NCBI GenBank assembly: GCA_035549075.1
Contig: DASZRT010000055.1
Location: 1-64,000 of the forward strand
Direction: 5' to 3'
Source of the DNA: DASZFV01 sp035549075
GTDB taxonomy: Bacteria > Myxococcota_A > Polyangia > Fen-1088
DNA length: 64,000 nt
Below, piece by piece: positions 40,782 through 48,798 of this stretch. The notes under the pieces are model-generated. The model saw only the letters and a program-made list of their open reading frames with translations. It did no database searches and was not told the DNA's origin. Each line of letters opens with the position of its first letter. Within the stretch, counting starts at the first letter, position 1. Both the position numbers and the translations under genes were made by a program.

Positions 40782-41572
40782 GACGCCGCCACCGACGCGC
40801 CCGCGTGCGTCTGCCGCGCGAGCAGCTCGCGCGCGAGCTCGAGGTAGCTCTTCGCGCCCTTCGACGCGACGTCATAGAGGATGATCGGCTTGCCGAACGA
40901 AGGCGCCTCCGACAGACGAACGTTGCGCGGGATCATCGTGTCGAAGACCTTGCCGGCGAAGTGCCCGCGCACCTCGTTGGCGACCTGCTCGGTCAGGTTC
41001 TGCCGCGGGTCGACCATCGTCAGCACGATGCCGTCGATGTCGAGGCCGGGGTTGAGCGACTGGGCGACGAGGCCGATCGTGTGGCGCAGATCCGACAAGC
41101 CTTCGAGCGCGTAGTACTCGCACTGCAGCGGCACGAGCACGCCGTCGGCCGCGGCGAGCGCGTTCAACGTGAGCAAGCCGAGCGACGGCGGCGTGTCGAG
41201 CAGGACGAAGTCGTACGTCTCGGCGGCGGCGCGCAGCGGGCCGCGCAGGCGCAGCTCGCGGTGGGGCAGGGGCACGAGCTCGATCTCGGCGCCGGCGAGG
41301 TCGGCGTTCGCGGGCACGAGGTCGAGCGTCGGAAGCTCGGTCTTGACGACGACGCCGGCGAGCGGCGCCTCGCCGATCAGGAGATCGTAGACGCTGGGCG
41401 CGCCGCGATCGCCGCGCGCGTGGCCGAGGCCCGAGCTGGCGTTGCCCTGCGGGTCGATGTCGACGAGCAAGACACGCTTCTCGGCGGCGGCGAGCGAGGC
41501 GGCGAGGTTCACCGCCGTCGTGGTCTTGCCCACGCCGCCTTTCTGGTTCGCGATGGCGATGACCCGTCCCAT
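40778..41572 (-). CDS. parA: chromosome-partitioning ATPase ParA (Soj)
   Basis: A 264-aa ATPase that moves ParB-parS complexes. The deviant Walker A is intact, NQKGGVGKTTTAVNLA (residues 9-24), with DIDPQGNASSGLG (about 40) and LLDTPPSLGLLTLNAL (about 120). Compare the MinD-like/PilZ protein at 12347-13663, where the same lysine is lost. ATG 41572 is chosen; the longer open frame adds a few residues with no support. It is the first gene of the parA-parB-pseudo-receiver unit. The 184-base gap to the next gene holds that gene's promoter region and perhaps one for parA. Confidence 0.95.
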   Translation of the reverse strand: MGRVIAIANQKGGVGKTTTAVNLAASLAAAEKRVLLVDIDPQGNASSGLGHARGDRGAPSVYDLLIGEAPLAGVVVKTELPTLDLVPANADLAGAEIELVPLPHRELRLRGPLRAAAETYDFVLLDTPPSLGLLTLNALAAADGVLVPLQCEYYALEGLSDLRHTIGLVAQSLNPGLDIDGIVLTMVDPRQNLTEQVANEVRGHFAGKVFDTMIPRNVRLSEAPSFGKPIILYDVASKGAKSYLELARELLARQTHAGASVAAS

Positions 41573-41756
41573 TGGCGTGCCGGCCGGGCCGGCAACCGTA
41601 GCTAACACGCATCGGAGCCGGGGTTCAACCGCGGCGGTCGGTCAGCCAAGCCATGGAAAAGCGCGCACAAAATTTGACGGCGTGTACTGCCGAGTATTCC
41701 ATAGACCTACATGTCGGTCATTGGCTTCCTCAACCCGCTTCGCAAGGAGTAAAGAC

Positions 41757-41939
41757 ATGAGCCGCGCCATCGATCAGAAGACGTACCGCACGTTCGAGGA
41801 GTTCGAGCGCGAGGAGCTTCGCCGCGATTCCTACTTCGACTCGGGCTACGAGGTCCTCGAAGAGATGTTCGCCGGCGATCTCGACTTCGACCGCTCGTCG
41901 GGCCGCAAGTCCGCCAGCACCGACGACGACGAAGAATAG
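41757..41939 (+). CDS. small acidic protein
   Basis: A 60-aa protein rich in Glu, Asp, Arg and Phe/Tyr (RTFEEFEREELRRDSYFDSGYEVLEEMF), ending with a DDDEE tail. An AAGGAG site seven bases before the ATG and codon usage like the neighbours support a real gene. It is too small and amphipathic for any enzyme; a regulatory or adaptor role is possible. A TTGACG box at 41674-41679 may belong to its promoter but no good -10 matches. I do not recognise the family. It sits between divergent parA and the tandem DsbA gene (61-base gap). Confidence 0.65.
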   Translation: MSRAIDQKTYRTFEEFEREELRRDSYFDSGYEVLEEMFAGDLDFDRSSGRKSASTDDDEE

Positions 41940-41984
41940 GCCGCGCGCGCGGATCGCCGCGCGGCGGGTCGTTCGATCGCCGCG

Positions 41985-41993
41985 TGGTATAAG
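41985..41993 (+). promoter_or_regulatory. extended -10 element (TGG TATAAG) for the tandem-DsbA gene
   Basis: TGGTATAAG ends 7 bases before the ATG at 42001. The predicted transcription start coincides with the base before the start codon and no ribosome site is present. Confidence 0.5.
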
Positions 41994-42000
41994 CCGCGCC

Positions 42001-43662
42001 ATGGCGAACTCTTCGAGCGGTTTCACCGCGACGCTCTGGCCTCTCATCACCGGGCTCGCGGTCGGGTTTCTCGTCGGACGCGAGACGGCTTCGCATCACG
42101 CGCCCGAAGAGGCGTCTGATTCGGCTGCGCCGACGAAGGTCGCCGACAAGGCGCCGGACGGCGTCGCGCTCCCCGCGAAGATCTACAAGAGCGAGAGCGA
42201 GTTCCCGTCGGAGTGGACGAAGTCGGCTGACCTCTCGTCGGTGACGGCCGTGAGCTTCGCCGGCATGACCGAGGCGCAGAAGGTCACGGCCATGCAGGCG
42301 CTCAACGAGCGCAACTGCGAGTGCGGCTGCGGCATGGGCAAGATCGCCGGCTGCCTCAAGAAGGATCCCAACTGCCCGCGCAGCCCCAACCTCGCCAAGC
42401 TCGCCGTCGACATGGTGAAGCAGGGCAAGGGGCTCGGCGAGATCCTCGCGGCCATCGACGCCCAGCAGAAGCCGGCCGCCGGCGCGAACGCGCCGTCGGG
42501 CGCGCCCGCGGGCGGCGCGAAGAAGGTGAACCCGTTCGCCTACAACCTCCGTCGCGGCGACAAGGCGACGAAGGTGACGATCGTAGAGTTCAGCGACTTC
42601 CAGTGCCCGTTCTGCAAGCGCGCCGAGCCCACGGTGCAGGCGCTGCTCAAGAAGTACGGCAAGGACGTCTCGCTCGTGTGGATGAACCAGCCGCTGCCGT
42701 TCCACGACCACGCGATGGACGCCGCGACGGCGTTCCAGGCCGCGGCGAAGCAGAGCCCCGAGAAGGCGTGGCAGCTGCACGACAAGATGTACGAGAACAA
42801 CACGGCGCTCGCGCGCACCGACATCGAGAAGTACGCGTCGGAGCTCGGCCTCAACATGTCGCGCTGGAAGAAGGACTGGGACGACCCCAAGATCAAGGAA
42901 GAGGTCCAGCAGGACTCGAAGGTCGGGACGGCCGTCGGCGCCAACGGGACGCCGACCTTCTACATCAACGGCAACGAGCTCGTCGGCGCGCAGGATCAGT
43001 CGGCGTTCGAGAAGATCATCGACGAGCAGATCAAGAAGGCCGACGAGCTCATCAAGAAGGGCACGCCTTTGAAAGACGTCTACGGCAAGCTCATGGAGGC
43101 CGCGGCCTCGGCGCCCGCGCCTTCGGCGGCGCCCGCCGAGCCAGAAGGCAAACAAGACGTGAAGGTCGGCGACGCGCCCGTGCTGGGGCCGGCGTCGGCG
43201 AAGGTCACGATCGTCGCGTTCAGCGACTTCCAGTGCCCGTTCTGCTCGCGCGCCGTGCCGACGCTTCATCAGATCGAGGACGACTACAAAGGCAAGATCC
43301 GCGTCGCCTTCAAGAACAACCCGCTGCCGTTCCACGACAAGGCGCACCTCGCCGCCGAGGCCGCGCTGGCCGCGAACGAGCAGGGCAAGTTCTGGGAGAT
43401 GCACGACAAGCTCTTCGCGAACCAGCAGGCGCTCGATCGCCCGGCGCTCGAGAAGTACGCCGAGGATCTCGGCCTCAACATGGCGAAGTTCCGCGCGGCG
43501 CTCGACAGCGGCAAGTTCAAGGACCGCGTCGACCGCGAGACGAAGGAGGGCGGCTCGTTCGGCGTCAGCGGCACGCCGACGTTCTTCATCAACGGCAAGA
43601 AGCTCGTGGGCGCGCAGCCCGTCGAGGCCTTCAAGACCGCGATCGACGCCGAGCTGAAGTAA
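42001..43662 (+). CDS. tandem DsbA-like thiol oxidoreductase with N-terminal membrane anchor
   Basis: A 553-aa periplasmic protein. One hydrophobic segment (about 9-24) anchors it. A small Cys-rich domain follows, with CECGCGMGKIAGC at residues 106-118 and a later PNCPRSP. Then two complete DsbA/thioredoxin-like domains: the first with CPFC at 202-205, the second with CPFC at 412-415; both are preceded by the same FSDFQ and have the later cis-Pro loop GTPTFYING or GTPTFFING. A Lys/Ala-rich linker joins them. The duplication and the Cys cluster suggest a relay or a protein with both oxidase and isomerase-like roles; this is inference. A short Cys lipoprotein gene follows 4 bases later. Confidence 0.88.
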   Translation: MANSSSGFTATLWPLITGLAVGFLVGRETASHHAPEEASDSAAPTKVADKAPDGVALPAKIYKSESEFPSEWTKSADLSSVTAVSFAGMTEAQKVTAMQALNERNCECGCGMGKIAGCLKKDPNCPRSPNLAKLAVDMVKQGKGLGEILAAIDAQQKPAAGANAPSGAPAGGAKKVNPFAYNLRRGDKATKVTIVEFSDFQCPFCKRAEPTVQALLKKYGKDVSLVWMNQPLPFHDHAMDAATAFQAAAKQSPEKAWQLHDKMYENNTALARTDIEKYASELGLNMSRWKKDWDDPKIKEEVQQDSKVGTAVGANGTPTFYINGNELVGAQDQSAFEKIIDEQIKKADELIKKGTPLKDVYGKLMEAAASAPAPSAAPAEPEGKQDVKVGDAPVLGPASAKVTIVAFSDFQCPFCSRAVPTLHQIEDDYKGKIRVAFKNNPLPFHDKAHLAAEAALAANEQGKFWEMHDKLFANQQALDRPALEKYAEDLGLNMAKFRAALDSGKFKDRVDRETKEGGSFGVSGTPTFFINGKKLVGAQPVEAFKTAIDAELK

Positions 43663-43666
43663 AGCG

Positions 43667-44035
43667 ATGCGCTGGGCGCTCGTCGCCGCCGTGATCGGGT
43701 TCGTCGCCGGCGGCTGCGACGCCGGCGGCGCGGGCCTCGTCGACGCGGGCCCCGAGTACGGCGCCGACGCGGCCGTGCCGCCGACGCCGAACTGCGCGGA
43801 CCTGTGCGCGCGCAACGCCGATTGCGTCGTTCACCTGTGCGACGAGGACACGAATTCGACGAGCTTCGACGGCGAGCGCGAGCCTCTCGAGCACATCTGC
43901 AACGTCGGCTGCACCGACGTCGGGGTCCAGCAGGCGGCGACGGGCGCGTCGTGGCGCTGCTTGTTCGAGTCGTCGTGCCGCGCCGTCTACGGCCGCGACG
44001 TCTGCCACGCGAACGGCAACTACAGCTGCAAGTGA
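43667..44035 (+). CDS. small Cys-rich lipoprotein
   Basis: A 122-aa exported lipoprotein: signal with lipobox VAGGC (Cys17), then an Asp/Ala/Gly stretch. The mature domain has eight cysteines (CADLCARNADC, HLC, HICNVGC, WRCLFESSCRAVYGRDVC, YSCK), a spacing that suggests four disulfides. It begins four bases after the tandem DsbA gene stop, so the pair is very probably cotranscribed; a disulfide-rich substrate next to a disulfide enzyme is suggestive. No family is recognised. It ends 10 bases before the convergent hexapeptide-repeat lipoprotein gene. Confidence 0.7.
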   Translation: MRWALVAAVIGFVAGGCDAGGAGLVDAGPEYGADAAVPPTPNCADLCARNADCVVHLCDEDTNSTSFDGEREPLEHICNVGCTDVGVQQAATGASWRCLFESSCRAVYGRDVCHANGNYSCK

Positions 44036-44045
44036 GCTCGGCGTC

Positions 44046-45443
44046 CTAGCTGGCGTTGACGATCTCGATCCAGTCGAGGTCGGGCGCGGCGTGTGAGTCG
44101 TCGGCCGTCACGAAGATGGTGTTGTTCGTTCCCGCGTTGAATCCCGGCAACGTCACCGTGACGCCGACGGGGTTCGACCAGTTGCCGTTCGCGGGGATGG
44201 CCACGTCGGTGTTCGTGCCACCGTTGACGCGGAAGCGGAGGTAGCGGTTGCTCGTGCCCGTGGCGTCGCCGTCGGTGAAGTAAACGACGATGTTGTTCGT
44301 GCCGCCGACGGCGACCTTGACGTTGGCGAACCGCACGCCCTTCTTGGGCCCGAGGTACCCGACGCGTTTGCCCATGCCGTTCTTGGAGTCGAGGACGATG
44401 GCGCAGCCGTTCAACCCCGGCGTCGTGCACCCGTTCGTCACCAAGCCCATTCCGCCCTTGATCCAGTTGCCGTTCGTGTCGAAGCCGCCGCCCTCGGCGT
44501 CCTCGGCCTGGAAGGTGATGCCGCGCCACACCGTGATGGGATAGTTCCACGTCTTGCCGTTGAGCGTGCACGCCTCGGCGCCGTCGCTCGTCGACTCGCC
44601 GGCCGTGAGCGCGTGGTTGCGACACGAGCCGATGCTGTGCGAGGTGTCGCACAGGCCGTCCATTCCTGCGGTCTTCGGGAACGAGTTCGAGTAAGGCACC
44701 GCGCCCTGGTTGAAGCCGAGGCGGCCCGGCACGACGTTCTGATCGGAGCCAGGGCCATCGCAGTAATAGCCGTCGAGGTTGTTGCTGGTGTTCGTCACCA
44801 TGATTTGGCCGAAGAACGTTCCCTCGCGCGTAGGGAACCACGGCGATTGGCCCCAGCCGACGGCGGCCATCGGGCCGTCGAGCCACAGCGGGATGTGGAC
44901 GCCCGACGAGTTGACGTGCGCCATGAGGCAGGCCGAGAGCGCCTCGGCGCAAGCCTGGTTGCAGCCGGCCGTCTCGTATTGCGGGGCGAGGCCGATCGAA
45001 CCCGGGAAGGTGTAGCTCACGCCGAACTGATCTTGCTTCACGAGCGAGCGGCCCGTGGGCAGGGCGCATTTGACGAGGTACGAGATCGTCTTGCGGCCTC
45101 CGTCCGACGTCATGAGGCCGTTCGTGCTGAACAGGCCGTTCGCCGTAGCGAGCCCGTTCGCGATGTTGAGGCCGTTCGTGGTGTTGAAGCCGTTCGTCGT
45201 GTTGAACCCGTTGGTCGTGTTGAAGCCGTTGATGGAGCCGAGGCCGTTCGACGAGTTGAGGCCGTTGGTCGTGTTGAAGCCGTTCAGCGCGTTGAGGCCG
45301 TTGATCGACGACAGACCGTTGCTCGAGGTGAGCGCGGCGCTCTTCGCCTCCATCACATCAGGCGACGCCGCCGTTTGCTGGCACCCGAGGGCGCCGCCGC
45401 AGACCAGAATCCCCACGAACATCCCGGTGCCCTTTGTCGCCAT
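44046..45443 (-). CDS. lipoprotein with twelve hexapeptide (xxxNG[LF]) repeats and a C-terminal beta domain
   Basis: A 465-aa surface lipoprotein; lipobox GALGC (Cys21). Residues 39-110 are twelve tandem six-residue units ending NGL or NGF (for example NTTNGF three times, NTTNGL twice), encoded by 18-base repeats at 45114-45329. Residues about 111-330 form a Cys-containing domain (CNQACAEALSACLMAHVN; later CRNHALTAGE) of unknown fold, and residues about 335-465 resemble carbohydrate-binding/discoidin-type beta sandwiches (GVRFANVKVAVGG, YLRFRVNGGTNTDV, PDLDWIEIVNAS). A role in cell surface or matrix binding is plausible. ATG 45443 lies five bases after a TACAAT box. Confidence 0.72.
   Translation of the reverse strand: MATKGTGMFVGILVCGGALGCQQTAASPDVMEAKSAALTSSNGLSSINGLNALNGFNTTNGLNSSNGLGSINGFNTTNGFNTTNGFNTTNGLNIANGLATANGLFSTNGLMTSDGGRKTISYLVKCALPTGRSLVKQDQFGVSYTFPGSIGLAPQYETAGCNQACAEALSACLMAHVNSSGVHIPLWLDGPMAAVGWGQSPWFPTREGTFFGQIMVTNTSNNLDGYYCDGPGSDQNVVPGRLGFNQGAVPYSNSFPKTAGMDGLCDTSHSIGSCRNHALTAGESTSDGAEACTLNGKTWNYPITVWRGITFQAEDAEGGGFDTNGNWIKGGMGLVTNGCTTPGLNGCAIVLDSKNGMGKRVGYLGPKKGVRFANVKVAVGGTNNIVVYFTDGDATGTSNRYLRFRVNGGTNTDVAIPANGNWSNPVGVTVTLPGFNAGTNNTIFVTADDSHAAPDLDWIEIVNAS
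45114..45329 (-). repeat. twelve-unit 18-bp coding repeat (NG[LF] hexapeptides)
   Basis: Tandem 18-base units in one reading frame of the lipoprotein gene, each encoding three variable residues followed by Asn-Gly-Leu or Asn-Gly-Phe. The units differ at variable positions, so they diverged after duplication or are kept by protein-level selection. Confidence 0.85.
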
Positions 45444-45448
45444 GGGCA

Positions 45449-45477
45449 ATTGTAAATGCAGTAACCGGGCCCACGAA
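45449..45477 (-). promoter_or_regulatory. candidate promoter of the hexapeptide-repeat lipoprotein gene
   Basis: On the minus strand TTCGTG (45477-45472), a 17-base spacer and TACAAT (45454-45449) lead into the ATG at 45443 after five bases. The transcript would start at about the A of the ATG, i.e. leaderless. Confidence 0.5.
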
Positions 45478-45530
45478 CAAAATGTGCCTCGATTAGTGGT
45501 CTCGCGGGGTTGGGTGATGCAGCGACGCCT

Positions 45531-45555
45531 CGATGTTGCAGCTCGCGCAACATCG
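45531..45555. repeat. 9-base perfect inverted repeat (CGATGTTGC / GCAACATCG)
   Basis: Arms of nine bases around AGCTCGC, in the 143-base gap between two minus-strand lipoprotein genes, 88 bases before the ATG at 45443 and 32 bases after the stop at 45587. No T-run follows, so it looks more like an operator or a terminator relic. Confidence 0.45.
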
Positions 45556-45586
45556 CCCTTCGCGGTGGCAACACGGACCTCGAGCG

Positions 45587-46609
45587 TTAGAAACGCTGGG
45601 TCGGGACGTCGGGGCGGGCGCGGTGAAGGACCTGGCCACCGGGGCCGCCCCACGCGAGGCGGAGCTCGTCGGCGGTCGCTTGTCCTTCGTAGGCGTCGAG
45701 CCGGCGCTTGCCGTTGTCGCACGCCGAAGGCGCCAGGACCTCGAACGAGCTCTCGTAGATCACGATCTGGTTGCCGCGCACTTCGCCCGAGAACTGGTAG
45801 CGGGTCGCGATCTCGAAGTCGAGCGAGAGGCTGCAGCGGTAGGCGTGGCCGTCGAGCGAGACTTGGCGGACGACGCGATCGTAGTAGCCGGAGATCTTCG
45901 TGCCGTCTTGGGTGACGTGCCACTCCTCGCGCTCTTGCTTGTCGTCGCCGTCGGAGGCGGGGCCGTGGTGCTCCCAGAGCCAGAGGCCGCTCACGTCGAT
46001 GGGCGCCTGCGAGCGCAACGTCGACGGGTTGTCGAGCAGCGCCGGCAAGCGCGACTCGCCGTTCGCGCTCGCGGCCGTGAGCTCGGGCGCCTCGTGTCCC
46101 GGCGTGCCGGCGGCGCGGTTGCGGTACAGCGTCTCGTTGCCGCCGTCGCTCTCGATCGTGAGGACGTCGCCGCGGAGCTGGCCGGTCCAGTGCAGGAGCG
46201 GCCGCGCGCCCGGGTCGCAGCGGGTCTCGGCCGCGCGTTGCGTGGTCTCGTCGATCTCGATCGCGGCGCCGCGCAGGCGCCCCGCGACCTCGAAGCGCTG
46301 CACGGCCGAGAACTGCGGTTCGCGGCTGCAGACGTAGGGGCGGCCGTCGCCCGACACGAAGGTGAGGGCGGCGATGTAGTAGCCCGACACGGCGTCGCCC
46401 GTCTGCGTGAGGTGCCACTCCTGCTTCTCGATGCGCGTGTCGCCCGCGGCGACGCCGTCCTCGATCGTCGTGCGGCTCATTCCGTCCCACACGCCGGCGA
46501 CCGAAGGGATCGCGGGCGCGGCGGCGATCTTCGCGGGGTGAGGGGGATGCGCCGCGCAACCGCCTGCGGCGATCGCGATCGCGCACATCCCGGCCCGAGC
46601 GAAGCGCAT
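45587..46609 (-). CDS. lipoprotein with an internal domain duplication
   Basis: A 340-aa exported lipoprotein (signal MRFARAGMCAIAIAAGGC, lipobox Cys18). Two halves of about 140 residues share a layout: GVWDGMSR... EWHLTQTGDAVSGYY ... GRPYVCSREPQF ... GRLRG (about 40-170), and GLWLWEHH ... EWHVTQDGTKISGYY ... GHAYRCSLSLDF ... GEVRG (about 205-330). These repeats look like small beta barrels (lipocalin or DUF-type), each with a conserved cysteine. No active site is seen. Unlike its neighbours it is not overlapping another gene. Function unknown; a binding or sensor role at the cell surface is possible. Confidence 0.7.
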   Translation of the reverse strand: MRFARAGMCAIAIAAGGCAAHPPHPAKIAAAPAIPSVAGVWDGMSRTTIEDGVAAGDTRIEKQEWHLTQTGDAVSGYYIAALTFVSGDGRPYVCSREPQFSAVQRFEVAGRLRGAAIEIDETTQRAAETRCDPGARPLLHWTGQLRGDVLTIESDGGNETLYRNRAAGTPGHEAPELTAASANGESRLPALLDNPSTLRSQAPIDVSGLWLWEHHGPASDGDDKQEREEWHVTQDGTKISGYYDRVVRQVSLDGHAYRCSLSLDFEIATRYQFSGEVRGNQIVIYESSFEVLAPSACDNGKRRLDAYEGQATADELRLAWGGPGGQVLHRARPDVPTQRF

Positions 46610-46721
46610 CCGAGTCCTCCTACGCCAAGAGAGACGCCTCGATTATGACCGATTCGAGACGAGGGCCGCCCCTCGGGATGTTTATCGGCCTGCCGTTCGA
46701 GGCGCTTGAGGTCAGCCGTCT

Positions 46722-48695
46722 CTAGCTCTCTCGGGCCTTGGCGAGCGCCGTGCCGGCGGCCTCCCATTCGCCCATGCGGCGGGCGAGCAGGGCGTCGAGC
46801 TCGCGCTCGCGGTCGGCCAGGGTGTGCAGCTTCTGCCAGTCGCCCGCGTGATCACCGGCCAATTCGCCACGCACGGCGGCGAGGTCGCCCTCGATCTTGG
46901 CGACGTCAGCCTCGAGCGTCTCGACGCGCCGTTCGAGGCGGCGCAGCTCGCGCTCGCGATCTTTGTTCGCGACGCGATCTTTCGCGGCGTCCGACGCGGG
47001 CGCGGGCTTCTCTTTTTCTTTCTCTTTCTTTGGCGGGACGGGCGCGGGCGCCGCGGTCGCCTTTTCCTGTTCGTGGACGCGCCGGCGCCAGTCGCCGTAG
47101 TTGCCGAGGTGAGCCTCGACCCGATCGCCTTCGATGACGAGCAGTCGCGTGCACACGCGATCCAGGAAGTAGCGATCGTGGCTGATGACGATGAGCGTGC
47201 CCTCGTAGCCGTCGAGCGCGTCCTCGAGCGTCTCGCGCGCGGGGATGTCGAGGTGGTTCGTCGGCTCGTCGAGCACGAGCACGTTGCGCGGGAAGAGCAT
47301 GATCTTCGCCATCGCGAGGCGCGAGCGCTCGCCGCCCGACAGGCCCTTGACGAGCTTGAACGGGTCGTCGCCGAAGAATCGGAACTTCGCCAGGTAGTTG
47401 CGCACCGACTCGGGCGAGAGGTCGGCGCGCACCGAACGGATCTCGTCTTCGAGCGTGAGCGACTCGTCGAGCGTGCCGAGCTTTTGATCGAAGTAGCCGA
47501 TGCGCACGCCCGTGCCGATCTCGACCTTGCCGGCGAGCGGCGGCAGCTCGCCGATGAGCGTCTTGAGCAGCGTCGACTTGCCGCCGCCGTTGGGGCCGAC
47601 GATGCCGACCTTGTCGCCGCGGTAGATGTTGGCCTCGACGTCGCGGAGGATCGTCGTGACGACGCCCGTCGGGCTCGTGTAGCCGACGGTGAGCTTGGGC
47701 GCGCGGATCGTCTCCTTGCTGCCGAGGTCGCCGCCGGTCTGGAACGACAGCGCGATCTTGCCCGCGTGCTCCCACTGATCGTCGGGGCGCTCCAATCGAT
47801 CGAGCTTGTCGAGCATCTTGCGGCGCGACTGCGCCTGCTTCGTCTTCTGGCCCGCGAGGTTGCGGCGGATGAAGTCCTCGGTCTTCTCGACGTGCTCTTT
47901 TTGTCGCTCGAAGGCCGCGCGCTGAAGCTCGAGGCGCGCGTCGCGCTCGACGACGTACTTGTCCCAGCCCATCGGGTAGCGCACGAACTTGCCGCCCTCG
48001 AGCTCGACGATCTCGCGGCACACGGCGCGGATGAACGCGCGGTCGTGCGACACCATGACGAACGCGCCGGGGTAGTCGGCGAGGAAGGTCTCGAGGCGCT
48101 CGATGGCCGCGAGGTCGAGGTGGTTCGTGGGCTCGTCGAGCAGCAGCAGATCGGGCTGGCGCACGAGCACCTTCGCGAGCTCGAGGCGCCCGCGCTCGCC
48201 GCCCGACAGCGTCTCGACCATGCGTCCGAGATCGCTCTCGGTGAAGCCGACGTCGACGGTGAGCCGGCGCACGCGCGACTCGAGATCGTAGCCGCCTTCG
48301 CGCTGGTAGCGCTCCTGCAGCTCGCCGTAGCGCGCGACGTCGAGGTCGTCGTGCGGTTGATCGACGCTGGACATCTTCGCTTCGAGCGCCGCGAGCTCGT
48401 CGTGCATGCGCTGCAGATCGGCGAACGGCTCCAGCAGCGCGTCGAGCAACGTGCCGCGCTCGAGCAGCTCTTGCGATTGTTTGAGGTAGGCGACGGTCTG
48501 ACGCCCGAGGACGCGCACGTCGCCCGCGTCGGGCTCGAGCTCGCCCGCGAGCAGCCGCAGCGCCGTCGACTTGCCCTTGCCGTTCGGCCCCACGAGCGCG
48601 AGGCGATCGCCCGGCCGAATCAGCAGCGACGCGCCCGTGAGGAGATCGTTGCCGGGGTACCCGAAGCTGACGTCGGCGAACTGAGCGAGAGACAT
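46722..48695 (-). CDS. ABC-F family ATPase (Uup-like)
   Basis: A 657-aa soluble protein with two ABC ATPase domains and no membrane segments, acting on ribosomes in this family. First domain: Walker A GPNGKGKSTALRLL (about 36-49) and signature LSGGERGRLELA; second: GPNGGGKSTLLKTL (about 369-382) and LSGGERSRLAMA (about 455). Both Walker B segments (LLLLDEPTNHLDL; VLVLDEPTNHLDI) are complete. The linker region between them (about 240-320) is Lys/Arg/Gln-rich, and the C-terminal 120 residues form a charged coiled coil with the Pro/Glu/Lys stretch typical of the Uup subgroup. A 103-base divergent gap separates it from the aminotransferase. Confidence 0.9.
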   Translation of the reverse strand: MSLAQFADVSFGYPGNDLLTGASLLIRPGDRLALVGPNGKGKSTALRLLAGELEPDAGDVRVLGRQTVAYLKQSQELLERGTLLDALLEPFADLQRMHDELAALEAKMSSVDQPHDDLDVARYGELQERYQREGGYDLESRVRRLTVDVGFTESDLGRMVETLSGGERGRLELAKVLVRQPDLLLLDEPTNHLDLAAIERLETFLADYPGAFVMVSHDRAFIRAVCREIVELEGGKFVRYPMGWDKYVVERDARLELQRAAFERQKEHVEKTEDFIRRNLAGQKTKQAQSRRKMLDKLDRLERPDDQWEHAGKIALSFQTGGDLGSKETIRAPKLTVGYTSPTGVVTTILRDVEANIYRGDKVGIVGPNGGGKSTLLKTLIGELPPLAGKVEIGTGVRIGYFDQKLGTLDESLTLEDEIRSVRADLSPESVRNYLAKFRFFGDDPFKLVKGLSGGERSRLAMAKIMLFPRNVLVLDEPTNHLDIPARETLEDALDGYEGTLIVISHDRYFLDRVCTRLLVIEGDRVEAHLGNYGDWRRRVHEQEKATAAPAPVPPKKEKEKEKPAPASDAAKDRVANKDRERELRRLERRVETLEADVAKIEGDLAAVRGELAGDHAGDWQKLHTLADRERELDALLARRMGEWEAAGTALAKARES

Positions 48696-48798
48696 TTTTT
48701 AAGCCGGAGGGACTTTACGCCGACACCGGGAAACGGTTGGCGCGCACGCGAATATGTAATAGAAAACGGCGTTCCGTTCGACGTCCCAAGCACACGTC

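Noticed and set aside
38990..41760. A canonical parS site near parAB
   Set aside because: No TGTTTCACGTGAAACA-like palindrome was found by eye here or elsewhere in the window.
45114..45329. Could the 18-base tandem units be a CRISPR array or satellite
   Set aside because: Units are contiguous with no spacers, keep one reading frame and encode a regular hexapeptide, so they are a coding repeat.
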